DNA of 64,000 nucleotides, taken from positions 62,001 to 126,000 of the forward strand of contig NZ_JARVRS010000001.1 of assembly GCF_030209575.1 (NCBI RefSeq), given 5' to 3'. Made by a program: the position numbers and the translations under genes. Under the pieces are notes generated by a model. The model ran no database searches. It was given only the letters and a program-made list of their open reading frames with translations, and was not told the DNA's origin. The DNA is from Leifsonia sp. fls2-241-R2A-40a. Its GTDB lineage: Bacteria > Actinomycetota > Actinomycetes > Actinomycetales > Microbacteriaceae. Of this stretch, positions 24,623-33,172 are shown one piece after another (positions within the stretch are counted from its first letter, which is position 1; each line of letters opens with the position of its first letter).

Positions 24623-26476
24623 TCAACCGCCGTGGCCGCGGGGCGCCCCGTACACGCGCACGTAATCGAAGTTCGAGGTGAACCCGGCGGCCGCCATCGA
24701 GACCAGCCCCAGCCGGGGCGGGGTCGCCGAGAGCGGCGTCGTCCAGGTTCCGGCCTGGTCCCACGTCGCGCCGTCGTCCACGCTGGTGTAGGCGGTGTAG
24801 AGGTTCTCCGTGGCGGTGTGCGTCCTCACCAGCCGGAGCGTCGTCCACTCGGCGACCGGGCCGCCGACGGAGTTGCCGTAGCTGGGGTAGCCGGGGGCTT
24901 CCGGGGTCTCGCGCTTGCCGAACTCGGTCTGCCGGGTCTCCCAGATGGAGGTCACGGCGAGCTTCACGAAGTTCGCGTCGTCCTGGTAGATCACCAGGCC
25001 GCCCTGGGCGTAGTTCTGACAGCATCCGGAGCGCGGCACCGTCGTCGAGACGCGGGTCTCGACGGTGTAGTCGCCGCTCGGCAGCGCCCGCAGCGGCAGC
25101 CCGGCGGCACCCGCGTCCGGCCCGAGGTCGGCCTGCTGCATCTGCCAGTGCAGCGCGCCGCCGGAGACCGACCGGGTGGATGCGCCCGGGTCGCGCAGCC
25201 AGGTCCAGGCCGCGTCCATCCGGTGGCCGCCGAACTCGTCGGAGTAGCCCGGCAGCTTCGGTCCGCGGGCGGGGAGCTGAACGAAGGCGGGGCGGTAGGC
25301 GGGCGGCGGCCCGGCCACGACCGTCGGCGCGGGCTGCGGGCTGTCCGAGGGTCCGGCTCCTCCGCGGACCACCGGCCAGCCGTCCTTCCAGTCGAGCGGG
25401 TCCATCAGCACCGGGCGCTTGGTGTACGTCCCGGCGCCCGCCACATACGGGTCGGTGCGGTCGACCGCGTGGTACAGCATCCACTCCTGGCCGGTCGCGT
25501 CGACGGTGCTGGTGACGTGGCCCGGTCCGACCCACCGGTTGCCGTTCTGGTGCAGCACGGGGGTGCCGCCGACCCGGGAGTCGAGCAGCGAGGCACCGGT
25601 GCGGTCGACGAACGGACCCGTCGGCGAGGTGGAACGACCGGCGAAGACGCCGTACCCCGTCAGCGGCCCGTTGCAGCAGTTGGTCGCGGAGCCGAGCAGG
25701 TAGAAGTACCCGCCGTGCCGGATGATGTGCGTGCCCTCGTAACGGTTCGGGATGGCGACCTGCACCTGGCTCGCCGGGTCGGAGTGCAGGCCGTCGGCGC
25801 TCACGCGACGCACGGACAGGCCGCCGTAGTAGCTGCCGAAGTAGAGGTAGTTCTGGCCGCCGACCGTCAGCAGCTCGGGATCGTAGACCCAGCGGCGGTC
25901 GTTGGGATCGGTGCTGCCGGGCGTCGGCATCGGCTCGACGACCGGTCCGCCCGAGTCGACCCAGGGCCCGGCGGGGCTGCTGCTGGTGGCGACCCCGATC
26001 GCGGACCCGCCGCCCGGCGTGATGGTGTTGGTGGCGGTGTAGTAGAGCAGGTAGCGACCGCCGACGTACGCGACGTCGGGCGCCCACATGTCGCCGCTGC
26101 CGATCCACGCCGGCCGGGTGGGCAGCGCCTCCCCGACGAAGGACCAGTGCACCAGGTCGGTGGAGCGGTACGACGGGATGCTGGAGAATACGAGCGATCC
26201 GTCCGGGTTGCGCAGCGACGAGTCGATGACGTCGCGCGTGCAGTACAGGTACCAGGCGGGATCCGCCGCGTCGTGCGAGCGGATGACGTCAGGATCGGCG
26301 CACTGCTCGGCGGTGCGGCCCCCGCCCAGGTCGAGTTTCAGCGGGTTCGAGTACGTGGCCGCCGCGGCCTGCGGCACCGTCGCCGCCGTGGATGCGGGCG
26401 CGATGACCGCGGGTACCGCGACGCCGAGCGCCAGCGCTGTAACCGCCGAGATGAACCCCTTGAACGCATGACGCAT
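24623..26476 (-). CDS. secreted glycoside hydrolase family 43 protein with C-terminal beta-sandwich
   Basis: A 617-aa enzyme. A signal peptide at residues 1-33 (FISAVTALALGVAVPAVIAPASTA) directs export. The five-bladed GH43 propeller spans about 45-340: CADPDVIRSHDAADPAWYLYCT gives the general-base Asp, and RYEGTHIIRHGGYFYLLGS gives the general-acid Glu. The C-terminal ~190 residues (FGGHRMDAAWTWLRDPGA, then GCCQNYAQGGLVIYQDDANFVKLAV) resemble the DUF1349/beta-xylosidase C-terminal jelly roll. Arabinan or arabinoxylan is the likely target. ATG at 26476 has GGGGAG 8 nt upstream. Two operator-like sites precede it. Confidence 0.92.
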   Translation of the reverse strand: MRHAFKGFISAVTALALGVAVPAVIAPASTAATVPQAAAATYSNPLKLDLGGGRTAEQCADPDVIRSHDAADPAWYLYCTRDVIDSSLRNPDGSLVFSSIPSYRSTDLVHWSFVGEALPTRPAWIGSGDMWAPDVAYVGGRYLLYYTATNTITPGGGSAIGVATSSSPAGPWVDSGGPVVEPMPTPGSTDPNDRRWVYDPELLTVGGQNYLYFGSYYGGLSVRRVSADGLHSDPASQVQVAIPNRYEGTHIIRHGGYFYLLGSATNCCNGPLTGYGVFAGRSTSPTGPFVDRTGASLLDSRVGGTPVLHQNGNRWVGPGHVTSTVDATGQEWMLYHAVDRTDPYVAGAGTYTKRPVLMDPLDWKDGWPVVRGGAGPSDSPQPAPTVVAGPPPAYRPAFVQLPARGPKLPGYSDEFGGHRMDAAWTWLRDPGASTRSVSGGALHWQMQQADLGPDAGAAGLPLRALPSGDYTVETRVSTTVPRSGCCQNYAQGGLVIYQDDANFVKLAVTSIWETRQTEFGKRETPEAPGYPSYGNSVGGPVAEWTTLRLVRTHTATENLYTAYTSVDDGATWDQAGTWTTPLSATPPRLGLVSMAAAGFTSNFDYVRVYGAPRGHGG

Positions 26477-26497
26477 GACCGCAGCTCCCCTTCGAGT

Positions 26498-26513
26498 CGT
26501 GACGTGCGTCACA
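26498..26513. promoter_or_regulatory. CRP/GlxR-type binding site
   Basis: CGTGACGTGCGTCACA matches TGTGA-N6-TCACA at 9 of 10 defined positions and is symmetric. It lies 22-37 bp before the GH43 ATG, downstream of a TAGCGT -10 candidate (26513-26518, minus), so a bound CRP/GlxR protein would most likely repress. Confidence 0.55.
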
Positions 26514-26516
26514 CGC

Positions 26517-26528
26517 TACAGCGCTGTA
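26517..26528. promoter_or_regulatory. LacI-type operator at the GH43 promoter
   Basis: TACAGCGCTGTA is a perfect 12-bp palindrome with the central CG typical of LacI/GalR-family operators. It sits on the upstream edge of the TAGCGT -10 candidate. A 10-of-12 copy with the same AGCGCTGTA core is at 26430-26441, inside the signal-peptide codons, 87 bp centre to centre. Confidence 0.6.
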
Positions 26529-26549
26529 AAGCCGAAGAGAAGACTTCCG

Positions 26550-27080
26550 CTACGAGCCGGCAGCCTTCGAGACCTCGTCCTCCGACTTCGCGACGGCCTG
26601 TTGCAGCTCCTCGTAGTCGTCCTCGTCGATGGCCTTGGCGATGCGCTTGTCCGCCTTCACGAGGGCCGCCTCCACCTTGTCGGCCCACGTGTCGTCCACC
26701 ACTGCGACGACTGCCGACGATCCCGGCGGCAGGTACTCGTCCACGTCGAGGCCCAGCTTCTTCTCGTCGTGTCGCTTCTGCAGCGCACCGATACCCGCAC
26801 CGATGCCCGCGCCGAGCGCCGTGGCGAGGAGCAGTGGAGGCGCGAACAGGCCGACGACGATGCCGGCGCCCGCGCCGATCCCCACGCCGCGGCCCACCTT
26901 GCCGGTGTCGTGCTCGTGGACGGAGACCTTGCCCTCCGCGTCGCGGCTGATCACGACGGCGCCGTCCACCTTGTAGTCGCCGTCGTCCTCGCCGGACTTG
27001 AGCACCGCATAGTCGCTCGATGCCGCCGCGGCGTCGGCGTACGTCCCGACGACCAGGATGAGGTTCTTGTCCGCTGCCAT
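26550..27080 (-). CDS. DUF1269/stress-type glycine-zipper membrane protein
   Basis: A 176-aa protein. The N-terminal fold (KNLILVVGTYADAAAASSDYAVLKSG) is followed by a glycine-zipper hydrophobic region (GRGVGIGAGAGIVVGLFAPPLLLATALGAGIGAGIGAL) and an acidic helical C-terminus. It belongs to the broad DUF1269-like group, whose members are associated with stress and membranes, but no reaction is known. ATG at 27080 starts the conserved region, although no strong Shine-Dalgarno is seen. It resembles the 3735 gene in layout, not in sequence. Confidence 0.8.
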   Translation of the reverse strand: MAADKNLILVVGTYADAAAASSDYAVLKSGEDDGDYKVDGAVVISRDAEGKVSVHEHDTGKVGRGVGIGAGAGIVVGLFAPPLLLATALGAGIGAGIGALQKRHDEKKLGLDVDEYLPPGSSAVVAVVDDTWADKVEAALVKADKRIAKAIDEDDYEELQQAVAKSEDEVSKAAGS

Positions 27081-27194
27081 GGTGCTGCCCGCTTTCGTCC
27101 CTGGGTCCGCCCCGGCGGCCGACCTCTCGCGGACATCGTGCCTCCGGGAGGGGGCCGTGCGGAATACACCGGATCCCGGTCGATGGACGTCAAC

Positions 27195-27235
27195 GACGGA
27201 ACGGGCCGCCACCCGGAGGTGACGACCCGTTCGTC
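27195..27235 (-). terminator. probable rpsO terminator
   Basis: GACGgAACGGG and CCCGTTCGTC pair as a 10-bp stem with one bulge, 26 nt after the rpsO stop. No T-tract. Confidence 0.5.
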
Positions 27236-27260
27236 AAGAAGTTCGCGGTGTCGCTCGAAG

Positions 27261-27530
27261 TTAGCGACGCAGGCCGAGACGCTCGATGAGCGAGCGGTAA
27301 CGGCTGATGTCGATGTCGGCCAGGTAACCCAGCAGACGGCGACGCTGACCCACGAGCAGAAGCAGGCCACGACGCGAGTGGTGGTCGTGCTTGTGCTCCT
27401 TGAGGTGCTCGGTGAGGTCCTTGATCCGCTTGGTGAGGATCGCGACCTGCACCTCGGGGGATCCGGTGTCACCCGGGTGGGTTGCGTATTCTTCGATGAT
27501 CGCCTTCTTGGTGTCTGCATCCAGCGCCAT
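27261..27530 (-). CDS. rpsO: 30S ribosomal protein S15
   Basis: Complete 89-aa S15, which binds the central domain of 16S rRNA early in assembly. [20 protein letters not shown] and [25 protein letters not shown] are the defining motifs, and the usual C-terminal [13 protein letters not shown] is present. AAGGGGAT precedes ATG 27530. A TAGACT box on the minus strand (27620-27625) is a plausible -10. Normally rpsO is close to pnp; here about 5.6 kb of unrelated genes lie between them. Confidence 0.98.
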   Translation of the reverse strand: MALDADTKKAIIEEYATHPGDTGSPEVQVAILTKRIKDLTEHLKEHKHDHHSRRGLLLLVGQRRRLLGYLADIDISRYRSLIERLGLRR

Positions 27531-27663
27531 AGAGGGATCCCCTTCCTGCTCGTTGCGCGGTGCCCGGGGCCGAATGCCTGGGCTCTCTTGATCCGCGGCC
27601 GTTAGACGGCAACTGGAAGAGTCTACCAGAAGCACCGGGGCGGACTTCCCGCGCGGGCAGGCG

Positions 27664-28431
27664 TCAGGCGGGCTCGGGCTCCGGCTCCAGGAGCGCGAAA
27701 CCGGCGCCCTGCGGGTCGAGGATCTCGGCCCAGCGGCCGACCCCCGGAGCCGACTGCGGCTCGGTGCGCAGCGTGCCGCCGAGCTCCGTGGCCCGCACGA
27801 CCGCGGCATCCAAGTCGGCGACGTTGAAGTACACCAGCCAGTGCGCGGGTTCGGTCCCGTCGGAGCGGTAGGCGCCCGCCACGCTGGTCTCCCCCACGTC
27901 GAACAGGCCGTACGGCTCGTCGCCGACGCGCATCTCGCTGATGCCGACACCGAGCACGGACTCGTAGAACGGGAAGGTGGATGCGGGATCCTCCGCCACC
28001 AGCTCCAGCCAGTCCACCGCGCCGGGCTCGTCGCGCAGCCACGGGTCGCCGTGCTCGCGCCGCTGCCACAGGCCGAAGACGGCGCCGGCCGGGTCGGCGA
28101 CGATGGCGAGGCGGATGCCCGGCACCGGCTCCCCCGGCTCCAGGAGCACCGAGCCGCCGGCGGAGGTCACCGCGGCGGCCGTCGCCTCCAGGTCGTCGAC
28201 CGAGAAGTAGACGGTCCACACCGTCGGAGCGTCCTCGAACGGCAGCGGGCCGAGCGCGGTCACGGGCACACCGCGGGCGGACGCCAGCGAGAAGCCGCCC
28301 GTCTCGGCGAGCGCCGGTCCCACATCCCACCCGAACAGCGAACGGTAGTAGGTGGCGGCGGCGGGCTGATCGGCGCTCTGGAGGTCGATCCAGACCGGCG
28401 TGCCCTGCGGGAATGCGTCTTCGATCGGCAT
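27664..28431 (-). CDS. VOC (glyoxalase-fold) family protein, two domains
   Basis: A 255-aa protein with two tandem VOC modules, roughly residues 8-120 and 130-250. Each module repeats the same pattern: [24 protein letters not shown] / [24 protein letters not shown] at the start, then [13 protein letters not shown] / [13 protein letters not shown]. Such two-domain proteins include metal-dependent lyases, dioxygenases and drug-binding proteins; the activity here is unknown. ATG at 28431 is 6 nt after TAGCGT (28438-28443): leaderless. An in-frame GTG two codons upstream is less likely for that reason. Confidence 0.88.
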   Translation of the reverse strand: MPIEDAFPQGTPVWIDLQSADQPAAATYYRSLFGWDVGPALAETGGFSLASARGVPVTALGPLPFEDAPTVWTVYFSVDDLEATAAAVTSAGGSVLLEPGEPVPGIRLAIVADPAGAVFGLWQRREHGDPWLRDEPGAVDWLELVAEDPASTFPFYESVLGVGISEMRVGDEPYGLFDVGETSVAGAYRSDGTEPAHWLVYFNVADLDAAVVRATELGGTLRTEPQSAPGVGRWAEILDPQGAGFALLEPEPEPA

Positions 28432-28483
28432 GGCCACACGCTACTCGCCGCCGGTGTCGCGGTTCTAGAGCGGATGCGCCCGG

Positions 28484-29083
28484 TCAGACGCCCCGCAGCA
28501 CCTCGTCCATCGCGGTGACGACGACCTCGGCCGGCGACCCGCCGCCGTTGCGCGCCCACCAGAGCAGGGCGGAGAAGTCGGCGGACCCGATGGCGTCGGA
28601 GAGCACCTGGACGCGGAGGCTCTGCACATCCGCTCCGAGGCGCCGGGCGAGGAAGCCGGCTAGGATGTCCCGGTTCGCGGCGATCGCGGTCAGGCCGAAC
28701 CCGATGAGCGCGGGATGCGTGCCCATCAGCGCGAGCCTGCGGCGGGTCGCCTCCTCCGCCTCCGGCGTCAGCGTCAGCGACTCGCCGACGGCCCGGGCGA
28801 GCACGTCGCGCACCGGTTCGTCGTCGCCGGCCGCTTCGAGCACGTCGTTCATGCGGCCGACCACCGGCTCCAGCCCACCCCACACCAGCGCCGGCTTGCT
28901 CGGGAAGTACCGGAACAGCGTCCTCCGCCCGATCCCGGCGACGCGGGCGATGTCGTCCATCGTCGTCTGCTCGTAGCCGTGCTCGTCGAAGTGGCGCAGC
29001 GCGAGGAGCGCCACCCGCTCGGGGTCGACGTCCGTCGGGCGTCCCCGACGGCGCGGGGCGGCGGAGGGCTCGGGCGGAGTCAT
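28484..29083 (-). CDS. TetR family regulator (MftR-like HTH)
   Basis: A 199-aa regulator. After a basic PRRRGRPT the HTH reads YEQTTMDDIARVAGIGRRTLFRYFPSKPALVWGG, followed by a helical ligand domain. GIGRRTLFRYFPSK...WG resembles MftR, the mycofactocin-locus regulator that binds acyl-CoAs, but no mycofactocin gene is in the window, so this is only a resemblance. CATGAT at 29090-29095 is 6 nt before the ATG. It is separated from the upstream MocR gene by only 7 bp, so it may also be cotranscribed with it. Confidence 0.85.
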   Translation of the reverse strand: MTPPEPSAAPRRRGRPTDVDPERVALLALRHFDEHGYEQTTMDDIARVAGIGRRTLFRYFPSKPALVWGGLEPVVGRMNDVLEAAGDDEPVRDVLARAVGESLTLTPEAEEATRRRLALMGTHPALIGFGLTAIAANRDILAGFLARRLGADVQSLRVQVLSDAIGSADFSALLWWARNGGGSPAEVVVTAMDEVLRGV

Positions 29084-29090
29084 CCTCCGA

Positions 29091-30548
29091 TCATGGCACC
29101 GGATCGGCCGGGTGCGAGGTGCGCTCGCGTTCGACGGCCTCGGCCAGGATGCGCAGGCCGTCCGGGATCTGCTCGGCGGGGATGCCGCCGAAGCCCAGGA
29201 GCAGGCCGTCCGGTCCCGGCCGCACCCGGAACCGCGAGACCGGCTGCACCGAGACGCCGGCAACGGCTGCCCGCTCCGCCACGCGCCGGCCGTCGAAGCC
29301 GGTAGCGGCCGTCCCGTCGGCCAGGAGCGCGAGATGGAGGCCGGCGGCGGACGGCACCAGCGACAGCCCCGGGAGCATCCCGCCGACCGCCTCCGTCAGG
29401 ACGCGGTGACGCTCCTCGTAGGCGCGGGTGGCGACCCGCACGTGACGAGCGAAACCTCCCGTGTCCAGGAACCGCGCCATCGCCCGCTGCGTCACCACGT
29501 CGTTGTGCCAGTCGGTCAGCCGCTTGGCGTTCCGCAGCGCGGGCAGCAGGGCCGGCGGCGCGACCAGGAAGCCGAGACGGAGCGCCGGGGCCATGGTCTT
29601 CGAGAAGGTGCCGACGTAGACGACGCGGCCGTCCGCATCCAGTCGCTGCAACGGGTCGAGCGCCCGCGCACCGAAGCGGTACTCGCTGTCGTAGTCGTCC
29701 TCGATGACGACGGCGTCGTGGCGCGCCGCCCACTCGAGCAGCGCGACCCGGCGCTCGAGCGGGAGCACGCCTCCGAGCGGGAACTGGTGCGACGGCGTCA
29801 GGTAGACCAGCCTGGCCGGCGGAAGTTCGTCGACCCGCAGGCCGTGCTCGTCCACCGGGACGGGGACGACGCGGGCGCCCGTGGTCTCGAACAGCTGCCG
29901 GACGGGCGGATAGCCCGGGTCCTCCACGACGACCGTGTCGCCGGGGCGCAGCAGCACCCGCGCGATGAGGTCGAACGCCTGCTGGGCGCCACTGGTCACG
30001 AGCACGTCATCGGGACCGGCCTCGACGGACCGGGCGAGCCCCAGGTGGCGGGCGATCCCCTCCCGGAGCCGCTCCACCCCCGCCGGGTCGGCGTAGTGGG
30101 CGGAACGGACGAAGCCGCCGCGCAGCTCGGCGGTCACGTAGCGGCGCCAGGTGTCCAGCGGGAACAGCATGGGATCCGGGGAGCCGATGCTGAAGTCGAA
30201 GGCGACCGGCCGCGGCTCGGTCCACAGCGGGTCGTCGAGGTCGCGCCAGAGGGCGGTCGGTTGTGCGGCGCCTCCCCGCCTGCTGGACGGCGCGGCGGCG
30301 TGCGAAGCGCCGGTGTAGGCGACGAAGGTCCCGGCGCCGACGCGGGCCGCGAGGTACCCCTCCGCGGTCAGGCGCTCGTACGCGGTCGAGACGGTCGTCC
30401 GGGAGACCTGCAGCTGGTCGGCGAACTCGCGGGTGGCCGGGAGACGCTCGCCCCGGCGCAGGCGGCCGTCGACGATCGCATCGCGCAGCTGCCGGTAGAT
30501 GCGCTCGGCGCGGTCGCCGCGCCCGTCGATCGCGACGTGCAGTTCCAC
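29091..30548 (-). CDS. MocR-type regulator: GntR winged helix fused to PLP aminotransferase fold
   Basis: A 485-aa protein. Residues 14-75 form a GntR HTH (IYRQLRDAIVDGRLRRGERLPATREFADQLQVSRTTVSTAYERL). The rest is a class I aminotransferase-like domain: TSGAQQAFDLIARVLL, EDPGYPPVRQLFE, YLTPSHQFPLGGVL, EDDYDSEYRF and the PLP Lys in YVGTFSKTMAP. MocR proteins sense PLP or amino acids and activate divergent genes. The gene faces an AhpD-like gene 79 bp away, the obvious target. GTG start with GGGAGGA 3 nt upstream. Confidence 0.92.
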   Translation of the reverse strand: MELHVAIDGRGDRAERIYRQLRDAIVDGRLRRGERLPATREFADQLQVSRTTVSTAYERLTAEGYLAARVGAGTFVAYTGASHAAAPSSRRGGAAQPTALWRDLDDPLWTEPRPVAFDFSIGSPDPMLFPLDTWRRYVTAELRGGFVRSAHYADPAGVERLREGIARHLGLARSVEAGPDDVLVTSGAQQAFDLIARVLLRPGDTVVVEDPGYPPVRQLFETTGARVVPVPVDEHGLRVDELPPARLVYLTPSHQFPLGGVLPLERRVALLEWAARHDAVVIEDDYDSEYRFGARALDPLQRLDADGRVVYVGTFSKTMAPALRLGFLVAPPALLPALRNAKRLTDWHNDVVTQRAMARFLDTGGFARHVRVATRAYEERHRVLTEAVGGMLPGLSLVPSAAGLHLALLADGTAATGFDGRRVAERAAVAGVSVQPVSRFRVRPGPDGLLLGFGGIPAEQIPDGLRILAEAVERERTSHPADPVP

Positions 30549-30627
30549 GGGTCCTCCCGAATGGCCTGATCGGAATCACGTGGAATGGATCTTACCCAGG
30601 ACCAATCGCCTCCCTAGCGTGGAGGAC

Positions 30628-31068
30628 ATGACAGAACGCATCCAGCTCCCCACGCTCGTCCCCGAGGGCTACCGCAAGGTGATCAACCTCGACGGCTACG
30701 TCGGCACGAAGATCGAGGAACCCCTCGGCGACCTGATCAAGCTCCGGGCATCCCAGATCAACGGCTGCACCTACTGCGTCGACATGCACTCCGTCGACCT
30801 CCAGGGTCGCGGGATGCCGCTGCGGAAGGTGTTCGCCGTCTCGGCCTGGCGCGAGTCGCCGTGGTTCACCGACCGCGAGCGCACCGCCCTCGAGCTCACC
30901 GAGGCGGTGACGCTCATCCACCAGGGCGGCGTCTCCGACGATCTCTACCAGCGTGCGCTGGCCGAGTTCGGCGAGGAGGGACTGTCGAACCTCCTGCTCG
31001 CCATCGCGACCATCAACGTGTGGAACCGGATCGCCATCCCGACGCACATGCAGCCGCCGAGCCTCTGA
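30628..31068 (+). CDS. AhpD-like carboxymuconolactone decarboxylase family protein
   Basis: A 146-aa all-helical protein. C47-x-x-C50-x-x-x-H54 in INGCTYCVDMHS is the redox site of AhpD-like peroxidase partners. The region around RESPWFTDRERTALELTEAVTLI is typical of the family, which reduces alkyl hydroperoxides or feeds AhpC electrons. Function is inferred as thiol-based peroxide defence. TAGCGT at 30615-30620 lies 7 nt before the ATG, with GGAGGA also present in the gap. Probably controlled by the divergent MocR protein. Confidence 0.9.
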   Translation: MTERIQLPTLVPEGYRKVINLDGYVGTKIEEPLGDLIKLRASQINGCTYCVDMHSVDLQGRGMPLRKVFAVSAWRESPWFTDRERTALELTEAVTLIHQGGVSDDLYQRALAEFGEEGLSNLLLAIATINVWNRIAIPTHMQPPSL

Positions 31069-31080
31069 CCGCCCGCCACA

Positions 31081-31130
31081 CACGACGAAGCGCTCCCCCG
31101 GCGTCGGCCGAGGGAGCGCTTCAGGTCGTG
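31081..31130. terminator. bidirectional terminator
   Basis: CACGAC-GAAGCGCTCCC pairs with GGGAGCGCTTC-AG-GTCGTG: a 17-bp stem with a 2-nt bulge and 14-nt loop between convergent genes. Confidence 0.85.
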
Positions 31131-31143
31131 CGGGTCGGGAGGC

Positions 31144-31518
31144 TCAGCTCACGCCGAGCAGGTCGATCACGAAGATCAGGGTCTTGCCCGACAGCGGGTG
31201 ACCGCCACCGGCCGGACCGTAGGCGAGCGCCGGCGGGACCGTCAGCTTGCGGCGTCCGCCGACCTTCATGCCGGGGATGCCCTCCTGCCAGCCCTTGATG
31301 AGGTTGTTCAGCGGGAAGTTGATCGACTGGCCGCGGCTCCAGGACGAGTCGAACTCCTCGCCGGTCTCGTACTCGACGCCGAGGTAGTGCACGTCGACCT
31401 TCGAGCCGGCGGAGGCTTCCGGGCCGGTGCCCTCGACGATGTCGACGATCTCGAGCGTCTCGGGAGCCGGGCCCTCGGGGGCGTCGACTTCGGGCTTCTG
31501 GTTGGTGTTCTCTGCCAT
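31144..31518 (-). CDS. FKBP-type peptidyl-prolyl cis-trans isomerase
   Basis: A 124-aa single-domain cytosolic FKBP. VDVHYLGVEYETGEEFDSSW, INFPLNNLIKGWQEGIPGMKVGGRRKLTVPPALAYG and FVIDLLGV are the FKBP core with the aromatic pocket residues. The first ~30 residues are acidic and Pro-rich. Catalyses proline isomerisation in protein folding. ATG at 31518 begins MAENTNQ; the frame is open upstream but without conserved sequence. TTGGAT 6 nt before it is a marginal -10. Confidence 0.93.
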   Translation of the reverse strand: MAENTNQKPEVDAPEGPAPETLEIVDIVEGTGPEASAGSKVDVHYLGVEYETGEEFDSSWSRGQSINFPLNNLIKGWQEGIPGMKVGGRRKLTVPPALAYGPAGGGHPLSGKTLIFVIDLLGVS

Positions 31519-31665
31519 GCGTCCATCCAACCGGTGCGGGGGTTCGGCGTCAAAGCCCGTTCGCTCACCGCGCAGCCGGAGACGGGCCTCGTGCGCCGGC
31601 GATTCGCCGGCCGGCGGATTCAGGGGTTGCGCTCGCCGCGCGGCGGGGGCATCCTTGACGCATAA

Positions 31666-31715
31666 CTCGATCCCCCGGGAGCGCTGCAGGCATCGCCGCA
31701 CCACCGGGGGTCGAG
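31666..31715 (-). terminator. terminator downstream of the FAD oxidase gene
   Basis: CTCGA(T)CCCCCGG and CCGGGGGTCGAG pair as a 12-bp stem with one bulged T and a 25-nt loop, 5 bp after the oxidase stop codon. Confidence 0.6.
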
Positions 31716-31719
31716 TCAG

Positions 31720-33117
31720 TTAACGGCCCCCGAAGACCTTGCCGGGGTTGAGGATCCCGAGCGGGTCGAACACCGACTTCAGCTTCACCTGGAGCTCGTA
31801 GGAGTCCGGTCCCAGTTCGTCCGCGAGCCAGCGCCGCTTGAGCACGCCGACGCCGTGCTCGCCGGTGAGCGTGCCGCCCAGCTCGATCGCCGTGCGGAAC
31901 AAGTCGTTCGCCGCATCCCACACCGCGTCCGGCACCGTGTCCCCGCTGTAGACGAAGTTGGGATGCAGGTTGCCGTCCCCGGCATGGGCGACGGTCGGGA
32001 TCGGGATGCCGTACTTCTGCGAGATGCGCTCGATCGCCTCGAACATCTCCGGCATGCGGGATCGCGGAACCGCGACATCCTCGATCAGCACCTCACCGGT
32101 CGAGGCGAGGGCCGGGTGGAAGGCGCGGCGCAGGGCGAGCAGCCGCTCCCCCTGCTCGGCGTCGGCGGCGACGCGGACGGTGCCGCCGGTCTCGGCGACC
32201 AGCCGGCCAGCGGCGTCGGCGTCCGCGGAGGCCGTCGGGCCGTCGAACTGCACCAGCAGATACGCGGCGCCTTCGGTGGCGCCGAACGCCTCGGCGATCT
32301 GCTCACGGCCCAGGTAGGCGGAGATGCGTTCGAGCGCGGGCGCGTCGAGCAGCTCCATGACCGCGGGGCGCAACTGCGCCGCCGTGATCCGGGCGGCTGC
32401 GGCCGCGGCTGCCCGCACGTCGGCGAAGAGCGCGCCCAGGGTGACCGGTTCGCCCGGCGGGATGGGCTGCGCGCGCACGGTGGCGCCGACGATGACGCCG
32501 AGGGTGCCCTCCGACCCGACGAACAGCGCCGTCAGGTCGTAGCCGGTTACACCCTTGACGGTGCGGTGCCCGGTTCGCAGGAGGCGTCCGTCCGCGAGGA
32601 CGACCTCGAGGCCGAGCACCGCCTCCCGGGTCACGCCGTACTTCGCGCACAGCAGGCCGCCGGCGTTCGTCGCGATGTTGCCGCCGACGGTCGAGATCGC
32701 CTTGCTGGCTGGGTCCGGCGCGAAGAAGAGGCCGTACGGCTCCAGCGCCGCGTTCAGGTCGCTGTTCACGACGCCGGGCTCGACGACGGCGAGCTGGTCC
32801 TCGGCGGAGATCTCGACGATGCGGTTCATCCCCGACACGTCGAGCACGATCGACCCGTCCGTCCCGTTCGCTCCGCCCGCGAGACCGGTGCCCGCGCCGC
32901 GGGGGACGACGGGGACGCGGAACTCGCTCGCCGCCCGGAGCGTCGCCTGCACGTGCTCCACCGACCGCGCGGTGACGATCGCGAGGGGCGTCCCGTCCGC
33001 GACCCAGCCCGAGCGGTCGGTGCGGGCCGCCTCGAGGAGGGCGGGGTCGGTCGTGAGCACGCCCGCGGCGAGCGCCTCCTCGCCGAGCGCGGCGGTGAGC
33101 CAGTCGAGAACATCCAT
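31720..33117 (-). CDS. FAD-linked oxidase, GlcD/D-lactate dehydrogenase family
   Basis: A 465-aa vanillyl-alcohol-oxidase-type flavoprotein. The PCMH FAD domain carries VPVVPRGAGTGLAGGAN (77-93, pyrophosphate loop), VEPGVVNSDLNAAL and KAISTVGGNIATNAGGL. The C-terminal FAD-oxidase cap has PTVAHAGDGNLHPNFVY and TGEHGVGVLKR, which are diagnostic for GlcD/D-2-hydroxyacid dehydrogenases. Substrate is probably glycolate, D-lactate or D-2-hydroxyglutarate, with quinone or an unknown acceptor. No GlcE/GlcF partner is nearby. TAGCCT at 33124-33129 is 6 nt before ATG 33117: leaderless. Confidence 0.92.
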   Translation of the reverse strand: MDVLDWLTAALGEEALAAGVLTTDPALLEAARTDRSGWVADGTPLAIVTARSVEHVQATLRAASEFRVPVVPRGAGTGLAGGANGTDGSIVLDVSGMNRIVEISAEDQLAVVEPGVVNSDLNAALEPYGLFFAPDPASKAISTVGGNIATNAGGLLCAKYGVTREAVLGLEVVLADGRLLRTGHRTVKGVTGYDLTALFVGSEGTLGVIVGATVRAQPIPPGEPVTLGALFADVRAAAAAAARITAAQLRPAVMELLDAPALERISAYLGREQIAEAFGATEGAAYLLVQFDGPTASADADAAGRLVAETGGTVRVAADAEQGERLLALRRAFHPALASTGEVLIEDVAVPRSRMPEMFEAIERISQKYGIPIPTVAHAGDGNLHPNFVYSGDTVPDAVWDAANDLFRTAIELGGTLTGEHGVGVLKRRWLADELGPDSYELQVKLKSVFDPLGILNPGKVFGGR

Positions 33118-33172
33118 GCGTCCAGGCTACCGACGGGCCTCACGACGTCTCCCTCCCCCGCCCGCGGCCGAA

